Positions 1 through 8,023 are shown, counted from the stretch's first letter. The stretch: 64,000 bases of DNA from Mogibacterium kristiansenii (GCF_009695905.1 NZ_VUNA01000005.1:1-64000), one strand, 5' to 3'. Translations and numbers: made by a program. Notes: generated by a model not told the origin, from the letters alone.

Positions 1-65
1 TTAGATGGCCAGTAGATATTATTCAGTTTTGAAGGTACAGCCTTCAAAAAACAAATAAGGAAAAT

Positions 66-181
66 CCGGTGATTATAGCAGAGAGGATACACCTGTTCCC
101 ATCCCGAACACAGAAGTTAAGCTCTCCAGCGCTGAAGATACTTGGCGGGAAGCTGCCTGGGAAATTAGGAAGTCGCCGGTT
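66..181 (+). rRNA. rrf: 5S ribosomal RNA
   Basis: The sequence has the usual length of about 116 nt, and its ends (CCGGTGA and TCGCCGG) pair to form helix I. The internal block CCCGAACACAGAAGTTAAG is the conserved 5S loop B/C region. It precedes two tRNA genes, so this is the 3' end of an rRNA operon; 23S should lie just left of the window. Bases 1-65 are the 23S-5S spacer, with a small TTGAAGG/CCTTCAA hairpin at 33-51. The exact ends may be off by a few bases. Confidence 0.93.
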
Positions 182-188
182 TTTCTAA

Positions 189-263
189 GGCCCTATGGTC
201 AAGTGGTTAAGACACCACCCTTTCACGGTGGTAACCCGGGTTCGAGTCCCGGTAGGGTCACCA
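189..263 (+). tRNA. tRNA-Glu (UUC)
   Basis: The acceptor stem GGCCCTA pairs with TAGGGTC, followed by the discriminator A and an encoded CCA. The anticodon stem CCACC/GGTGG encloses the loop CTTTCAC, giving anticodon UUC. The T-arm GGGTTCGAGTCCC is canonical. It sits 8 nt after the 5S gene and is probably cotranscribed with the rRNA operon. Confidence 0.96.
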
Positions 264-265
264 CT

Positions 266-295
266 ACCCCGCTTGCAAAAGCGGGGTTACTTTTT
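266..295 (+). terminator. Intrinsic terminator-like hairpin after tRNA-Glu
   Basis: ACCCCGCTT pairs perfectly with AAGCGGGGT around a GCAA loop, followed by ACTTTTT. It lies between tRNA-Glu and tRNA-Leu, so it may end the rRNA operon, or act as a partial terminator or processing site before tRNA-Leu. Confidence 0.75.
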
Positions 296-312
296 ACAAA
301 GAATACTTTTGC

Positions 313-395
313 GCGCGACTGGCGGAATTGGCAGACGCACTAGATTTAGGTTCTAGCGGGAGACCGTGGGGGTTCAAGTCCCTCGTCGCGCACCA
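313..395 (+). tRNA. tRNA-Leu (UAG)
   Basis: The acceptor stem GCGCGAC pairs with GTCGCGC, followed by ACCA. The anticodon stem CTAGA/TCTAG encloses TTTAGGT, giving anticodon UAG. A long variable arm (CGGGAGACCGT) marks a class II tRNA, as expected for leucine. Confidence 0.96.
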
Positions 396-396
396 T

Positions 397-433
397 AAAA
401 ACCTTGAAACAAATGAGTTTCAAGGTTTTTTTT
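397..433 (+). terminator. Intrinsic terminator after tRNA-Leu
   Basis: AAACCTTGAAAC and GTTTCAAGGTTT form a 12-bp stem around a six-base loop, followed directly by an uninterrupted T run. It closes the rRNA/tRNA operon. Confidence 0.9.
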
Positions 434-490
434 AATACAATTTTCGTTTGTAACGGCGTATTAGCCTCGGATGCCGGATTAGATAAAGAA

Positions 491-540
491 AGAGAAGCCT
501 GTGCCGGGCTCCCCATAGCCCGGCTGGCTTCTCTCATTTT
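491..540 (-). terminator. Hairpin terminator for the small leftward gene
   Basis: AGAGAAGCC and GGCTTCTCT plus an inner GCCGGGCT/AGCCCGGC stem make a long hairpin. On the minus strand it is followed by a T-rich TTTCTTTAT tract, 12-60 nt past the stop of the leftward small gene. Confidence 0.6.
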
Positions 541-551
541 GGACACGCCCT

Positions 552-755
552 CTAGAAATTCGTTTTCCAGCATTCATCATATCTTTCCGCAAAGTCAGGG
601 TCAATCTTACAATAGTACTCAAATTGATTGTACTTTTTAGGGTGTTTCCTTTTGCGTTCTTCTTCCAGCTTCTTTACATTAATCCATTTCCCGTCAATAT
701 ATTGAATATCAGAAAGCCAAATTTCAAACATAATGATTAAAATTAGTAATAACAT
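552..755 (-). CDS. Small membrane-anchored protein, unknown
   Basis: A 67-residue product begins MLLLILIIMFEIWL, one hydrophobic segment that should anchor it in the membrane. A Lys/Glu-rich tail follows, with two cysteines near the C terminus (about residues 48 and 62) and several aromatic residues. I chose the ATG at 755 because GGAAGGAAGG lies 7 nt upstream; a start at 806 would place the ribosome site inside the coding sequence and add 17 residues that hide the hydrophobic N terminus. A hairpin terminator follows at 491-540. No family was recognised. It stands alone between the rRNA operon and the HIRAN gene. Confidence 0.5.
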   Translation of the reverse strand: MLLLILIIMFEIWLSDIQYIDGKWINVKKLEEERKRKHPKKYNQFEYYCKIDPDFAERYDECWKTNF

Positions 756-1101
756 CGTTTTCACCTTCCTTCCAATAATGAATGGTTTTAAACCATTATA
801 TTTCAAGCTTACAAAGGCAAGCCGTTTATCGGCGCTTTAAAGTGGGTGTTTTTACTTTTATACCTTGATTTTCTTTATTATATTACGTATTTCGCAATAG
901 TCAATGTAATTATTTCGATTTAGGAAATACATTCAACGATGCTCTTGCTCATCGTCAAGCTGAGATTGCTTTCCGGAGAATTGGGTAAGTATTTTACCAA
1001 TAAGGGCACTTTCACACAAAAGTAGTTTAAACACCTTCAATTCGGCGTTACAATATAATCAAGTTAAGGAACGAATACCAGAAGCATTTGGAGGGATTGA
1101 A
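756..1101. other. Intergenic region, 346 bp, A/T-rich
   Basis: It should hold the leftward promoter of the small membrane gene (a TATAAT-like -10 on the minus strand near 794-799) and the rightward promoter of the HIRAN gene (1026-1054). No ORF, RNA or repeat could be supported in the rest. Confidence 0.5.
1026..1054 (+). promoter_or_regulatory. Promoter for the HIRAN gene
   Basis: -35 TTTAAA and -10 TACAAT are separated by 17 bp, about 47 bp ahead of the ATG. The -35 is a weak match; a second candidate -10 (TATAAT) starts at 1055. Confidence 0.5.
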
Positions 1102-1413
1102 ATGGATAAGATTTATTTTACGATTACCGGAACCAACTACCGATACGGAACGGAGCTGTTTGAAAAAGGAGATCGGGTGATGCTGAAAAAAGAACCGGAT
1201 AACAAATACGATCACGAAGCAATCCAGGTGAAGGTACCGGGATTGGGTGTGATCGGATATGTGGCAAACAGCGTTCCTACCGTTCTGGGGGAATCGTACA
1301 GTGCGGGACGCCTGTACGATAAAATCGACGATGAAGCGGAAGGCAAAGTAATTCGCATTCTGCCGGAGGCGCTGCTGTGCGTGCTGTGCGACGAATGGGA
1401 AAGTATGAAATAA
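1102..1413 (+). CDS. Stand-alone HIRAN domain protein
   Basis: The 103-residue protein is essentially one HIRAN domain. The family signature is visible: a first strand IYFTITGTNYRYG, then LFEKGDRVMLKKEPDNKYD with the hallmark EP-N-YD-AI run, and GVIGYVANS. In eukaryotic HLTF the HIRAN domain binds the 3' end of single-stranded DNA at stalled forks; bacterial copies occur with nucleases or helicases or alone. Here it stands alone with its own promoter (1026-1054), ribosome site (GGAGGG, 6 nt) and terminator (1462-1500). A DNA-binding or DNA-repair role is inferred from the domain only. Confidence 0.8.
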   Translation: MDKIYFTITGTNYRYGTELFEKGDRVMLKKEPDNKYDHEAIQVKVPGLGVIGYVANSVPTVLGESYSAGRLYDKIDDEAEGKVIRILPEALLCVLCDEWESMK

Positions 1414-1461
1414 AAGTACTGTCAACATGTTTGTTCTCATTTTTTTAAACTCTCTTAACGG

Positions 1462-1500
1462 ATGACCTGTCGGAATCCCATTCGGCAGGTCATTTGTTTT
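1462..1500 (+). terminator. Intrinsic terminator after HIRAN gene
   Basis: ATGACCTG pairs with CAGGTCAT around a TCG...CGG inner helix, followed by TTTGTTTTTTG. Confidence 0.85.
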
Positions 1501-1533
1501 TTGCAAAAAGAATAAAAATTATATAATTAAATA

Positions 1534-1562
1534 TTGTATTTTGCAAAATCTGATGATATAAT
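1534..1562 (+). promoter_or_regulatory. Sigma-A promoter of the flavoprotein-ferredoxin pair
   Basis: TTGTAT, 17 bp, TATAAT, about 65 bp upstream of the ATG at 1627. No GGTTGACC-type site lies here, unlike the allantoin genes. Confidence 0.75.
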
Positions 1563-1626
1563 CATAACGTCGAAATCCGGATAAAATATAATTGCGAGAA
1601 ATATAGTTTTTAGGAGGTTTGCAACG

Positions 1627-3576
1627 ATGAGTTTACATAAATGGCCTTATGCAAATGAAATCGGCCGGGAAGAGCATTTGGAATGCGATGTTCTGGTACT
1701 GGGCGGCGGTCTTGCGGGATGCTACGCAGCAATTGCGGCAGCTCGTAAGGGACAGAAGGTAATCCTGATGGAAAAGGGTGCGACGAAGCGTTCCGGTTCG
1801 GCGGGAAGCGGATTCGATCACTGGGAATCTGCGTGTACCAATCCGGGGAGTCAGGTGACACCGAAAGAGGTTGCAGAAGCCTATATCGATGAGCAGGATC
1901 ATTACAGCAACGGAATTGCCCACTACATCGAATGCCGGGAAGGCTGGGATCGCCTGCTGGATATGGAAAGCTTTGGCGGAAAGATTCGCGATACGGAAGA
2001 TGAGTTCAAGGGTGCGGAGTTCCGTGATGATGAGACGAAGCTGATGTATGCTTACGATTACACGAACCGTTATACTTTGAGAATCTGGGGCTCCGGATTC
2101 AAGCCGGCACTCTATAAGGAGTGTCAGAAGCTGGGCGTGAAGGTTCTGGACAGAACGGAGGCCACTTCTCTTCTGACGAAGAAGGAGGGTGATAAAATTA
2201 TCGGCGCAGGCGCCTGCGGTATGAATGTGCGTACCGGCAAGTTCTACAGCGTTTCGGCGAAATCCACCATTCTGGCGATGTCCCGTCCGGCCAGAGTATG
2301 GCTGTTCAATGCGGATCTTCCTGGACTTTGTGAATTCCGTCCGTTCAACAGTATCGGAAGCGGACATGCGATGGGCTATCGTGCCGGCATGGAATTCACT
2401 ATGATGGAGAAATCCGTTCGGGGGGAATTCTCCGCGGCAGGAAGAAGCTATCCGCCGTACAGCACCGGTAACAATCACAATACCTGGTATGGAGCCACGA
2501 TGGTGGATGCCAGAGGCGTGGAGATTCCGTATCTGGATAGAGACGGAAATGAACTCAAGAGCGTTTCGGAACGCTTCAACCCGGCAAAGGGACAGAAATT
2601 CTTCCTGAAGGGCGGTGTAATCGACGAAGCGAAATACGAATACCGGGGACCGGAAACGATGCCGTTCGAAGAACTGGCGAAAAGAGGATACAAGCTGCCG
2701 TTCTATGCCGATCTGAGCAAAATGCCGGAGATGGAAAGAAAAGTTATTTGGGGCATGATGGTTGGTGAAGAAGGAAGAACCAAGATTCCGGTACTCAAGT
2801 ACTATACCGAGAAGGGATTCGATCCGGAGAAACACATGCTTCAGAGCTACGGAACCGGCTGGCAGTCTGCGAATTTCCTGGGACAGGAGAGACAGCTGTT
2901 CGGTGCGCCGGGTGGTGTGATTACCGACTGGAACTTGATGACCAATATCGAAGGTGTGTATGCGGCCGGAGATCAGCTGTACGCAATGGACTGCGGTGGA
3001 GCGGCATCCGCTACCGGTTATTATGCCGGACGAAAAGCAGCGGTGCACGCTTCGGAAATCGCTCCTGTTGAGTATGATAGGGCGCAGGCAGAAGCGGAAA
3101 AAGAACGCTTGCTGGCACCGCTTTACACCGAAGAAGGATATTCCTGGAAGGAACTGAATTTTGCGATTTCCAAGTGCATGCAGAACTACTGTGCAGAGGT
3201 GAAATGCGAAGAGTTGCTGAATGAAGGCCTGGATTTGCTGAATACCTACAGCGAGGACATCGTACCGAAGCTGCACTGTGAGAATCCGCACGATCTCATG
3301 AGAACCCACGAAGTGCTGGATATTTTGGATGTATCCAAGATGATTCTGGAAGCATGCAAGATGAGAAAGTCCAGCTCCGCTCCGCTGTGCTTCCAGCGGA
3401 GCGATTATCCGGAAATGGATCCGGAAGAGGATAAGAAATTCCTTACCATCCGTCTGGAGAACGGAAAGGCCGTTCGCGGAGAAATTCCGCACGACTATTA
3501 CGGCGATGTAGAGGAAATGTACGAGAAATATAACCGGGATTATATCGAGGAGGAGGCACCGAAGTATTATGAGTAA
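1627..3576 (+). CDS. FAD-dependent oxidoreductase, AprA/fumarate reductase flavoprotein family
   Basis: This 649-residue flavoprotein belongs to the succinate dehydrogenase/fumarate reductase/adenylylsulfate reductase alpha superfamily. The N-terminal dinucleotide fold is seen at residues 22-50 (VLVLGGGLAGC ... MEKG) with the Arg-Ser-Gly FAD loop at 55-57; the second FAD segment NIEGVYAAGDQ is near residue 441. Length and C-terminal part (DLMRTHEVLDIL..., then RSDYPEMD) resemble AprA more than FrdA/SdhA. The next gene, a two-cluster ferredoxin, overlaps it by 8 nt, as AprB would follow AprA. No sulfate-activation or sulfite-reduction genes are in the window, so the substrate is unknown; reduction of an organic acceptor or a role in sulfur redox are both possible. 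The start has a GGAGG site. Confidence 0.8.
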   Translation: MSLHKWPYANEIGREEHLECDVLVLGGGLAGCYAAIAAARKGQKVILMEKGATKRSGSAGSGFDHWESACTNPGSQVTPKEVAEAYIDEQDHYSNGIAHYIECREGWDRLLDMESFGGKIRDTEDEFKGAEFRDDETKLMYAYDYTNRYTLRIWGSGFKPALYKECQKLGVKVLDRTEATSLLTKKEGDKIIGAGACGMNVRTGKFYSVSAKSTILAMSRPARVWLFNADLPGLCEFRPFNSIGSGHAMGYRAGMEFTMMEKSVRGEFSAAGRSYPPYSTGNNHNTWYGATMVDARGVEIPYLDRDGNELKSVSERFNPAKGQKFFLKGGVIDEAKYEYRGPETMPFEELAKRGYKLPFYADLSKMPEMERKVIWGMMVGEEGRTKIPVLKYYTEKGFDPEKHMLQSYGTGWQSANFLGQERQLFGAPGGVITDWNLMTNIEGVYAAGDQLYAMDCGGAASATGYYAGRKAAVHASEIAPVEYDRAQAEAEKERLLAPLYTEEGYSWKELNFAISKCMQNYCAEVKCEELLNEGLDLLNTYSEDIVPKLHCENPHDLMRTHEVLDILDVSKMILEACKMRKSSSAPLCFQRSDYPEMDPEEDKKFLTIRLENGKAVRGEIPHDYYGDVEEMYEKYNRDYIEEEAPKYYE

Positions 3577-3841
3577 TAAAGAGTTGTTTGCATCGGAAGT
3601 ACCGTGCAGTGCAAATCCGATCACATATAATAAAGAACTTTGCATCGGCTGCAATTCCTGCACCAATGCATGCCCGATTGACGTTCTGGTTCCATCGGAG
3701 GTAAAAGGACAATCGCCGGTTGTAATGTATCCGGGGGAATGCATTTACTGCGGAGCCTGCGTTATGGAATGCCCGGTGGAGGGCGCCATTCATTTGGAGC
3801 ATCCGCTGATCAACCGGACGAAATTCGTCCCGGTGAAATAG
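3569..3841 (+). CDS. 4Fe-4S dicluster ferredoxin-type protein, partner of the flavoprotein
   Basis: This 90-residue protein has two CxxCxxCxxxC cluster motifs (Cys25/28/31/35 and Cys58/61/64/68), the second continuing CPVEGAI. The ATG lies inside the last codons of the flavoprotein gene (ATGAGTAATAA overlap), so the two are translationally coupled and probably form a complex in which this subunit passes electrons to or from the flavin. It is shorter than AprB (about 150 residues) and lacks the AprB tail, so it is AprB-like rather than a true AprB. Confidence 0.85.
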   Translation: MSNKELFASEVPCSANPITYNKELCIGCNSCTNACPIDVLVPSEVKGQSPVVMYPGECIYCGACVMECPVEGAIHLEHPLINRTKFVPVK

Positions 3842-3878
3842 TATTAATATCAATACCTTTACATATACCTACATTTTC

Positions 3879-3915
3879 AAAAGGGCGGAATCGAGGAAGA
3901 TTCCGCTCTTTTTCC
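3879..3915 (+). terminator. Intrinsic terminator after the ferredoxin gene
   Basis: GCGGAATC pairs with GATTCCGC (with flanking AAAG/CTTT), followed by a T run. A second A/T hairpin (TGGCTTTTT/AAAAAAGCCA) lies at 3943-3966, just ahead of the next promoter. Confidence 0.85.
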
Positions 3916-3975
3916 TGTGTTTGAAAAAAGAAACATGAAAAATGGCTTTTTCTGTAAAAAAAGCCAAAATAACTA

Positions 3976-4004
3976 TTGCATAATCATGCGAAAACGTTTA
4001 TAAT
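3976..4004 (+). promoter_or_regulatory. Promoter of the ABC transporter/cysteine desulfidase operon
   Basis: TTGCAT, 17 bp, TATAAT. It is the only good promoter ahead of the four genes 4068-7660. The hairpin at 3943-3966 lies 10 bp upstream of the -35 and could be an operator or simply a second terminator. Confidence 0.8.
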
Positions 4005-4067
4005 TATGAAAACGGTTAAGAACATGTTTAAGAACATTTAAGATTATATTTGAGGAGGATGGAAAAC

Positions 4068-4844
4068 ATGAAAAAGAAAGTAACTTTGGTGCTGGCGGCA
4101 CTGCTGTCCGTAGGAATGATTCTGTCGTTGACAGCATGCGGCGGTGGAAGTGATAAGGAAACGGTAAGCTATAAGGTGGGAACCGAACCGACATTCCCGC
4201 CGTTTGATACCACCGATGAAGATCAGAACATCGTGGGATTGGATATGGACCTGATTAAGGCCATCGGCAAAGACCAGGGCTTCGAGGTGACCTTTGAGAA
4301 CCTGTCCTTTGACGGTCTGATTCCGGCACTCAAGGCCGGTAACATCGACATCGTCGCAGCGGGAATGAACAAGGACGATAAGGAAAGACAGAAGCAGGTG
4401 GATTTCAGCGATGCATACTATGAATCTCAGCTGTACGTCGTTGTCGCAGAAGACAATAACGATGTCAAGAGCATTGATGATTTGACTCCGGATATGAAGG
4501 TTGCGGCTCAGACCGGAACCACCGGTGCGGAGAAGGTGAAGACCCTCAAGAAGGAAGGCAAGATTAAAGAAGCGGTAATCGTTGACGGTCTGGACACCGC
4601 CATGATGCAGCTGATTAACGGAGATGTTTCGGCCGTAATTAACGACAAGCCGGTTAACGAAGCGTACATGAAGAAGAAGCCGGATAAGGTAAAAATGGTT
4701 GGAAAAGCACTCAACGCAGAGAACTACGGTTTTGCCGTTGCCAAGGGAAATGATGAGCTTCTGGAAAAGATCAATAAGGGTCTTGCCAACATCAAGGAAG
4801 ACGGCACCTACGACAAGCTGGTAGATGAGTGGTTCAACAAGTAG
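4068..4844 (+). CDS. Amino-acid ABC transporter substrate-binding lipoprotein (likely cystine/cysteine)
   Basis: This 258-residue protein has a lipoprotein signal: Lys-rich N terminus, hydrophobic core and lipobox LTAC with the lipidated Cys24. The body is the polar amino-acid binding fold (PBP family 3): GTEPTFPPF near residue 37, the loop around DIVAAGMN, and the hinge AQTGTTGAEK. It should sit on the outside of the membrane and deliver substrate to the permease and ATPase that follow. Linkage to a cysteine desulfidase suggests cystine or cysteine as ligand; this is inference. The start at 4068 is supported by GAGGAGG 9 nt upstream; the upstream ATGs overlap that site. Confidence 0.88.
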   Translation: MKKKVTLVLAALLSVGMILSLTACGGGSDKETVSYKVGTEPTFPPFDTTDEDQNIVGLDMDLIKAIGKDQGFEVTFENLSFDGLIPALKAGNIDIVAAGMNKDDKERQKQVDFSDAYYESQLYVVVAEDNNDVKSIDDLTPDMKVAAQTGTTGAEKVKTLKKEGKIKEAVIVDGLDTAMMQLINGDVSAVINDKPVNEAYMKKKPDKVKMVGKALNAENYGFAVAKGNDELLEKINKGLANIKEDGTYDKLVDEWFNK

Positions 4845-4879
4845 TCGATGAACTAGACACTCGAATTTTGAAAAAATGC

Positions 4880-4924
4880 AATTGACCTTCTGGCCCGGAG
4901 AACTGTTCGGGGCAGAGGTCAATT
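4880..4924 (+). other. Large hairpin between binding-protein and permease genes
   Basis: AATTGACC...CTG and CAG...GGTCAATT arms make a long stem with small bulges. There is no proper T run, so this is likely an RNA-stability or partial-termination element that lets the binding protein be made in excess over the permease, as is common in ABC importer operons. Confidence 0.6.
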
Positions 4925-4944
4925 TCTGTTCAGGAGGAATTATT

Positions 4945-5619
4945 TTGGCAGATTATTTACATGGAATTGCGGTCGCGGCCCAGGGCGTGCCCACCACATT
5001 GATCATTTCATTAGTAGCGGTGCTGGCCGGATTGATTATCGGTCTTTTCGTCGCTATTGCAAAAATGTCCAAACATCGGATTTTGCGGGGAATAGCAACG
5101 GTCTACGTGGACGTGCTGAGAGGTACACCACTGATGGTTCAGGTGCTCATTCTGGCATATGGCTTGCCTCAGCTGCTGAAATCCAACTTTGGATTTCAGT
5201 TCAATTGGACCCATTTTATCATCGTTGGTTTCATCGCCTGCGGAATTAACAGTTCCGCGTATATGGCAGAAATCATCCGAAGCGGATTGCAGGCGGTGGA
5301 TATCGGTCAGACGGAAGCCGCGCGTTCCTTGGGAATGAGCAGCCGTATGACCATGCGGTATGTCATCGTCCCTCAAGCTTTCAAAATCATCGTTCCGGCC
5401 ATGGGCAACGAATTCATCGCCCTGATTAAGGAAACGTCAATCTTGTCGGTTGTAGGCATCGTAGAAGTGACACGACAGGGCACACTGTGGGCATCTTCCA
5501 GTTTCCTGTCGTTCCAAGCGTACTTCGGAGTGGCTGTGATCTATTTAATTATGACATTGACGTTGGCAAGACTGGTATCGTTTGTAGAGAGGAGGCTGGC
5601 ACAAAGTGATCGAGGTTAA
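4945..5619 (+). CDS. Amino-acid ABC transporter permease
   Basis: This 224-residue HisM/GlnP-type permease has about five membrane segments. The EAA loop is present as [19 protein letters not shown] followed by [11 protein letters not shown] chose TTG at 4945 because AGGAGG lies 7 nt upstream; the ATG at 4876 would run through the intergenic hairpin. It should pair with the ATPase at 5606 and take substrate from the lipoprotein at 4068. Confidence 0.9.
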   Translation: MADYLHGIAVAAQGVPTTLIISLVAVLAGLIIGLFVAIAKMSKHRILRGIATVYVDVLRGTPLMVQVLILAYGLPQLLKSNFGFQFNWTHFIIVGFIACGINSSAYMAEIIRSGLQAVDIGQTEAARSLGMSSRMTMRYVIVPQAFKIIVPAMGNEFIALIKETSILSVVGIVEVTRQGTLWASSSFLSFQAYFGVAVIYLIMTLTLARLVSFVERRLAQSDRG

Positions 5620-6328
5620 GAATCTTGAAAAATCCTTCGGAAAAAACCACGTGCTGCGAGGGATTAACGAAACAATCAATGAGGGTGAAGTGGTTTGCAT
5701 CATTGGACCTTCTGGTTCCGGTAAAAGTACGTTTCTTCGCTGTCTGAATCTGCTCGAGCAGCCGACATCCGGCGAGGTGATTCTGGATGGCGAGAAAATC
5801 AACGCACCGGATCGAGATATCGACAAAATCCGAGAGAAGCTGGGCATGGTATTCCAGAATTTCAATCTCTTCCCGCATATGAGTGTGCTGGACAACATCA
5901 CGATGGCCCCGATTAAGGTAAAAGGACAAGCGCGCGGCGAAGCGGAAGCGGAAGCCCGGCGCCTGCTGGATGTGGTGGGTCTGCTGGACAAAGCGGAAGC
6001 CTATCCGTCTTCTCTTTCCGGGGGTCAGAAGCAGCGTGTGGCCATTGCCCGGGCGCTGGCGATGAAGCCGGAAATCATGCTGTTCGATGAACCGACTTCT
6101 GCACTGGACCCGGAAATGGTGGGCGAAGTTTTGGCCGTTATGAAGCAGCTGGCGGAAGACGGCATGACCATGGTCATCGTTACCCACGAAATGGGATTTG
6201 CCAGAGAGGTAGCGGACCGCGTGCTGTTCATCGATGGAGGCGTAATTCTGGAACAGGGAACGCCGGAAGAAATATTTGGAAATCCGCAGAATGAGAGAAC
6301 ACAGACTTTCTTGAGTATGGTATTATAA
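5606..6328 (+). CDS. Amino-acid ABC transporter ATP-binding protein
   Basis: This 240-residue GlnQ/TcyC-type ATPase has Walker [10 protein letters not shown] (34-42), Q-loop FQNFNLFPH, signature [15 protein letters not shown] (from about 137), Walker B IMLFDEP (Asp161/Glu162) and the H-loop VTHEMGFA. It starts at GTG 5606 inside the permease gene (14-nt overlap) with GGAGG upstream, so the subunits are coupled. It powers import by the 4068-4945 components. Confidence 0.93.
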   Translation: MIEVKNLEKSFGKNHVLRGINETINEGEVVCIIGPSGSGKSTFLRCLNLLEQPTSGEVILDGEKINAPDRDIDKIREKLGMVFQNFNLFPHMSVLDNITMAPIKVKGQARGEAEAEARRLLDVVGLLDKAEAYPSSLSGGQKQRVAIARALAMKPEIMLFDEPTSALDPEMVGEVLAVMKQLAEDGMTMVIVTHEMGFAREVADRVLFIDGGVILEQGTPEEIFGNPQNERTQTFLSMVL

Positions 6329-6364
6329 GGACATACTACCGATATAATCAAGGAGGGAACGTGT

Positions 6365-7660
6365 ATGCATCCATTAACTGAATTGATTCGAAACGACATG
6401 AAACCGGCGCTGGGCGTGACGGAGCCGGGCGCCATTGCGTTTGCCGTCTCCACGGCGGCATCCTATCTGACCGGCGACATCCGGGAGGTCACCCTTCGGA
6501 TGAACAGCGGCATGTACAAAAACGCCTTCACCTGCGGAATCCCCAACAGCAGTCATTACGGGAATCTGTATTCGGCGGCATTGGGAGTGGTGGCCGGTAA
6601 GCCGGAGCTTGGGCTGGAAAGCCTGCGCGACGTGACAGAAGAAGACAACCGGAAGGCAGAGAATTTGGTGGCACAGAATCGGGTGCATGCGGAGATGTCC
6701 GAAATTTCCAGCCGAATCCATATCGAAGCCACGGTTCAGACGGAATCCGGCACGGCCACGGTAAAAATCCGGGATTCTCACACCAACATCTTGTGGGTGG
6801 AGGTGAACGGAGAGGTGGTTTTCGGCCAAAAAGAAGGTTGCCGTGCAGAGGCGCCCGAGGCACCGGAGGAGACCGAAGGGGAAGCGGTTCCGCTGATTCA
6901 TCGGTATACCCTCCGGGAAATGTTGGAATACGTGGAAACCGTTCCGGCGGAAGAGATTGCATTCATTCGGGATGCTTTTGCCATGAACATGGAGCTGTTC
7001 CAAAAGGGGATGGACAGCGACCGGACGCCGTATCTTCACTATTTATTGGAGGCCAACGGGGATGCGCTCTTCTCGGAGAACGAGTCGGCGACGGCATCCC
7101 TTCTGTGCAACGGTGCCATTGAATCTCGAGTGATTGGCTTGGATGCACCGGCCATGAGCATTACCGGTTCCGGTGCCCACGGAATTATCGCCACCATGCC
7201 GCTGTACGGAGTAGCAAAGATTCGGGGGCTGTCGGAGACCGAGCTGTGTCGGGCGACAGCGCTGAGCTATTTGATTTGCATGTATATCAAAGAATATTCC
7301 GGACGACTTTCCGCATTCTGCGGCTGTGCGATCGCAGCCGGAAGCGGGATGGCCTGCGGACTTGTTTTTATGAACGGAGGCGGGGTGTCGGAAATGGACA
7401 AATGCCTTCGGAATATGGCGTCCAGCATTACCGGAATGATTTGTGACGGCGGAAATCACGGATGCGCCATGAAGGGAATTGCGGCTTGCGATGCGGCATT
7501 TCGATCGGCAGATCTGGCGATGGCCGGGATTTCAATTGAGGATATCCATGGAATTAACGGGAAAACGCCGGAGGAAACCATGAGAAACATGGGGCGGATT
7601 GCGTCGCCCGGAATGGTGGGCACCGAGAAGACCATTGTGGAGATTATGAGCGAGAAATAG
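6365..7660 (+). CDS. L-cysteine desulfidase (CyuA/YhaM, UPF0597) family
   Basis: This 431-residue member of the serine-dehydratase-alpha-like/UPF0597 family is related to L-cysteine desulfidase, which splits cysteine to pyruvate, ammonia and sulfide using an oxygen-labile [4Fe-4S] cluster. Conserved cysteines are seen in FCGCAIA, in SGMACGL and in MICDGGNHGCAM followed by AACDAAF; the N terminus (GVTEPGAIAFAV) and the SGMYKNAF run are typical. It is 36 bp behind the ABC ATPase, with AAGGAGGG upstream, which points to an uptake-and-degradation operon for cystine/cysteine. Serine dehydration is a possible alternative activity. Confidence 0.82.
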   Translation: MHPLTELIRNDMKPALGVTEPGAIAFAVSTAASYLTGDIREVTLRMNSGMYKNAFTCGIPNSSHYGNLYSAALGVVAGKPELGLESLRDVTEEDNRKAENLVAQNRVHAEMSEISSRIHIEATVQTESGTATVKIRDSHTNILWVEVNGEVVFGQKEGCRAEAPEAPEETEGEAVPLIHRYTLREMLEYVETVPAEEIAFIRDAFAMNMELFQKGMDSDRTPYLHYLLEANGDALFSENESATASLLCNGAIESRVIGLDAPAMSITGSGAHGIIATMPLYGVAKIRGLSETELCRATALSYLICMYIKEYSGRLSAFCGCAIAAGSGMACGLVFMNGGGVSEMDKCLRNMASSITGMICDGGNHGCAMKGIAACDAAFRSADLAMAGISIEDIHGINGKTPEETMRNMGRIASPGMVGTEKTIVEIMSEK

Positions 7661-7694
7661 AGTGCGATAGTGTACGTGTGCGATTGCAGAACGA

Positions 7695-7724
7695 AACCCG
7701 GGACGAATGCGTCCCGGGTGTTTT
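7695..7724 (+). terminator. First of two tandem terminators after cysteine operon
   Basis: ACCCGGGAC pairs with GTCCCGGGT, followed by GTTTTGTTTTG. Confidence 0.8.
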
Positions 7725-7740
7725 GTTTTGCGGCAACAAC

Positions 7741-7772
7741 AAAACCCGGGATGTACTGGCATCCCGGGTTTT
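7741..7772 (+). terminator. Second tandem terminator
   Basis: AAAACCCGGGATG pairs with CATCCCGGGTTTT around a short loop. The stem core repeats that of the hairpin 46 bp upstream (ACCCGGGA), so this is a duplicated terminator. Its symmetric A/T flanks would allow it to work in both directions. Confidence 0.8.
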
Positions 7773-7903
7773 GTCTGTTAAAAGAAAGGTTGCTTTCGCA
7801 TGGTTATGTTTCGAAGGTCTTCTACTGGTAAGCCTTCGAGATTCTATCATTAGTATGAAAGGAGAAGTTTCAACTAATTTCGCTATTATAATAACAAATG
7901 ATT

Positions 7904-7926
7904 AAAAATAAGTCAACCCATTTTTT
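7904..7926 (+). promoter_or_regulatory. GGTTGACC-type operator, site 1
   Basis: Read on the minus strand the core is GGGTTGAC flanked by AAAATG and TTATTTTT. It shares core and A/T arms with the sites at 9714, 10883, 14039, 19714 and 19798. It lies about 70 bp upstream of the 2-hydroxyacid dehydrogenase promoter. Confidence 0.5.
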
Positions 7927-7988
7927 ATAAAAGATTGTGATTTTTTTCCGCAAATGCATAAGAAGGATTAATAAGTGCAGGACGGCCC

Positions 7989-8004
7989 AATCGGTTAACC
8001 TTTT
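7989..8004 (+). promoter_or_regulatory. GGTTGACC-type operator, site 2, over the -35
   Basis: AATCGGTTAACCTTTT has the same GGT-N2-ACC core as the allantoin-locus sites and covers the -35 element of the dehydrogenase promoter. Its arms are shorter than those of the strongest sites. Confidence 0.4.
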
Positions 8005-8023
8005 CGGGGAACTGTGCTATAAT
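7995..8023 (+). promoter_or_regulatory. Promoter of the 2-hydroxyacid dehydrogenase gene
   Basis: TTAACC, 17 bp, TATAAT. The perfect -10 and 17-bp spacing are convincing; the -35 is weak and lies in a candidate operator. Confidence 0.75.

Noticed and set aside
1633-3744. Leftward 703-residue ORF opposite the flavoprotein
   Set aside because: Antisense shadow; no family features, no ribosome site, and the rightward product is a clear flavoprotein.
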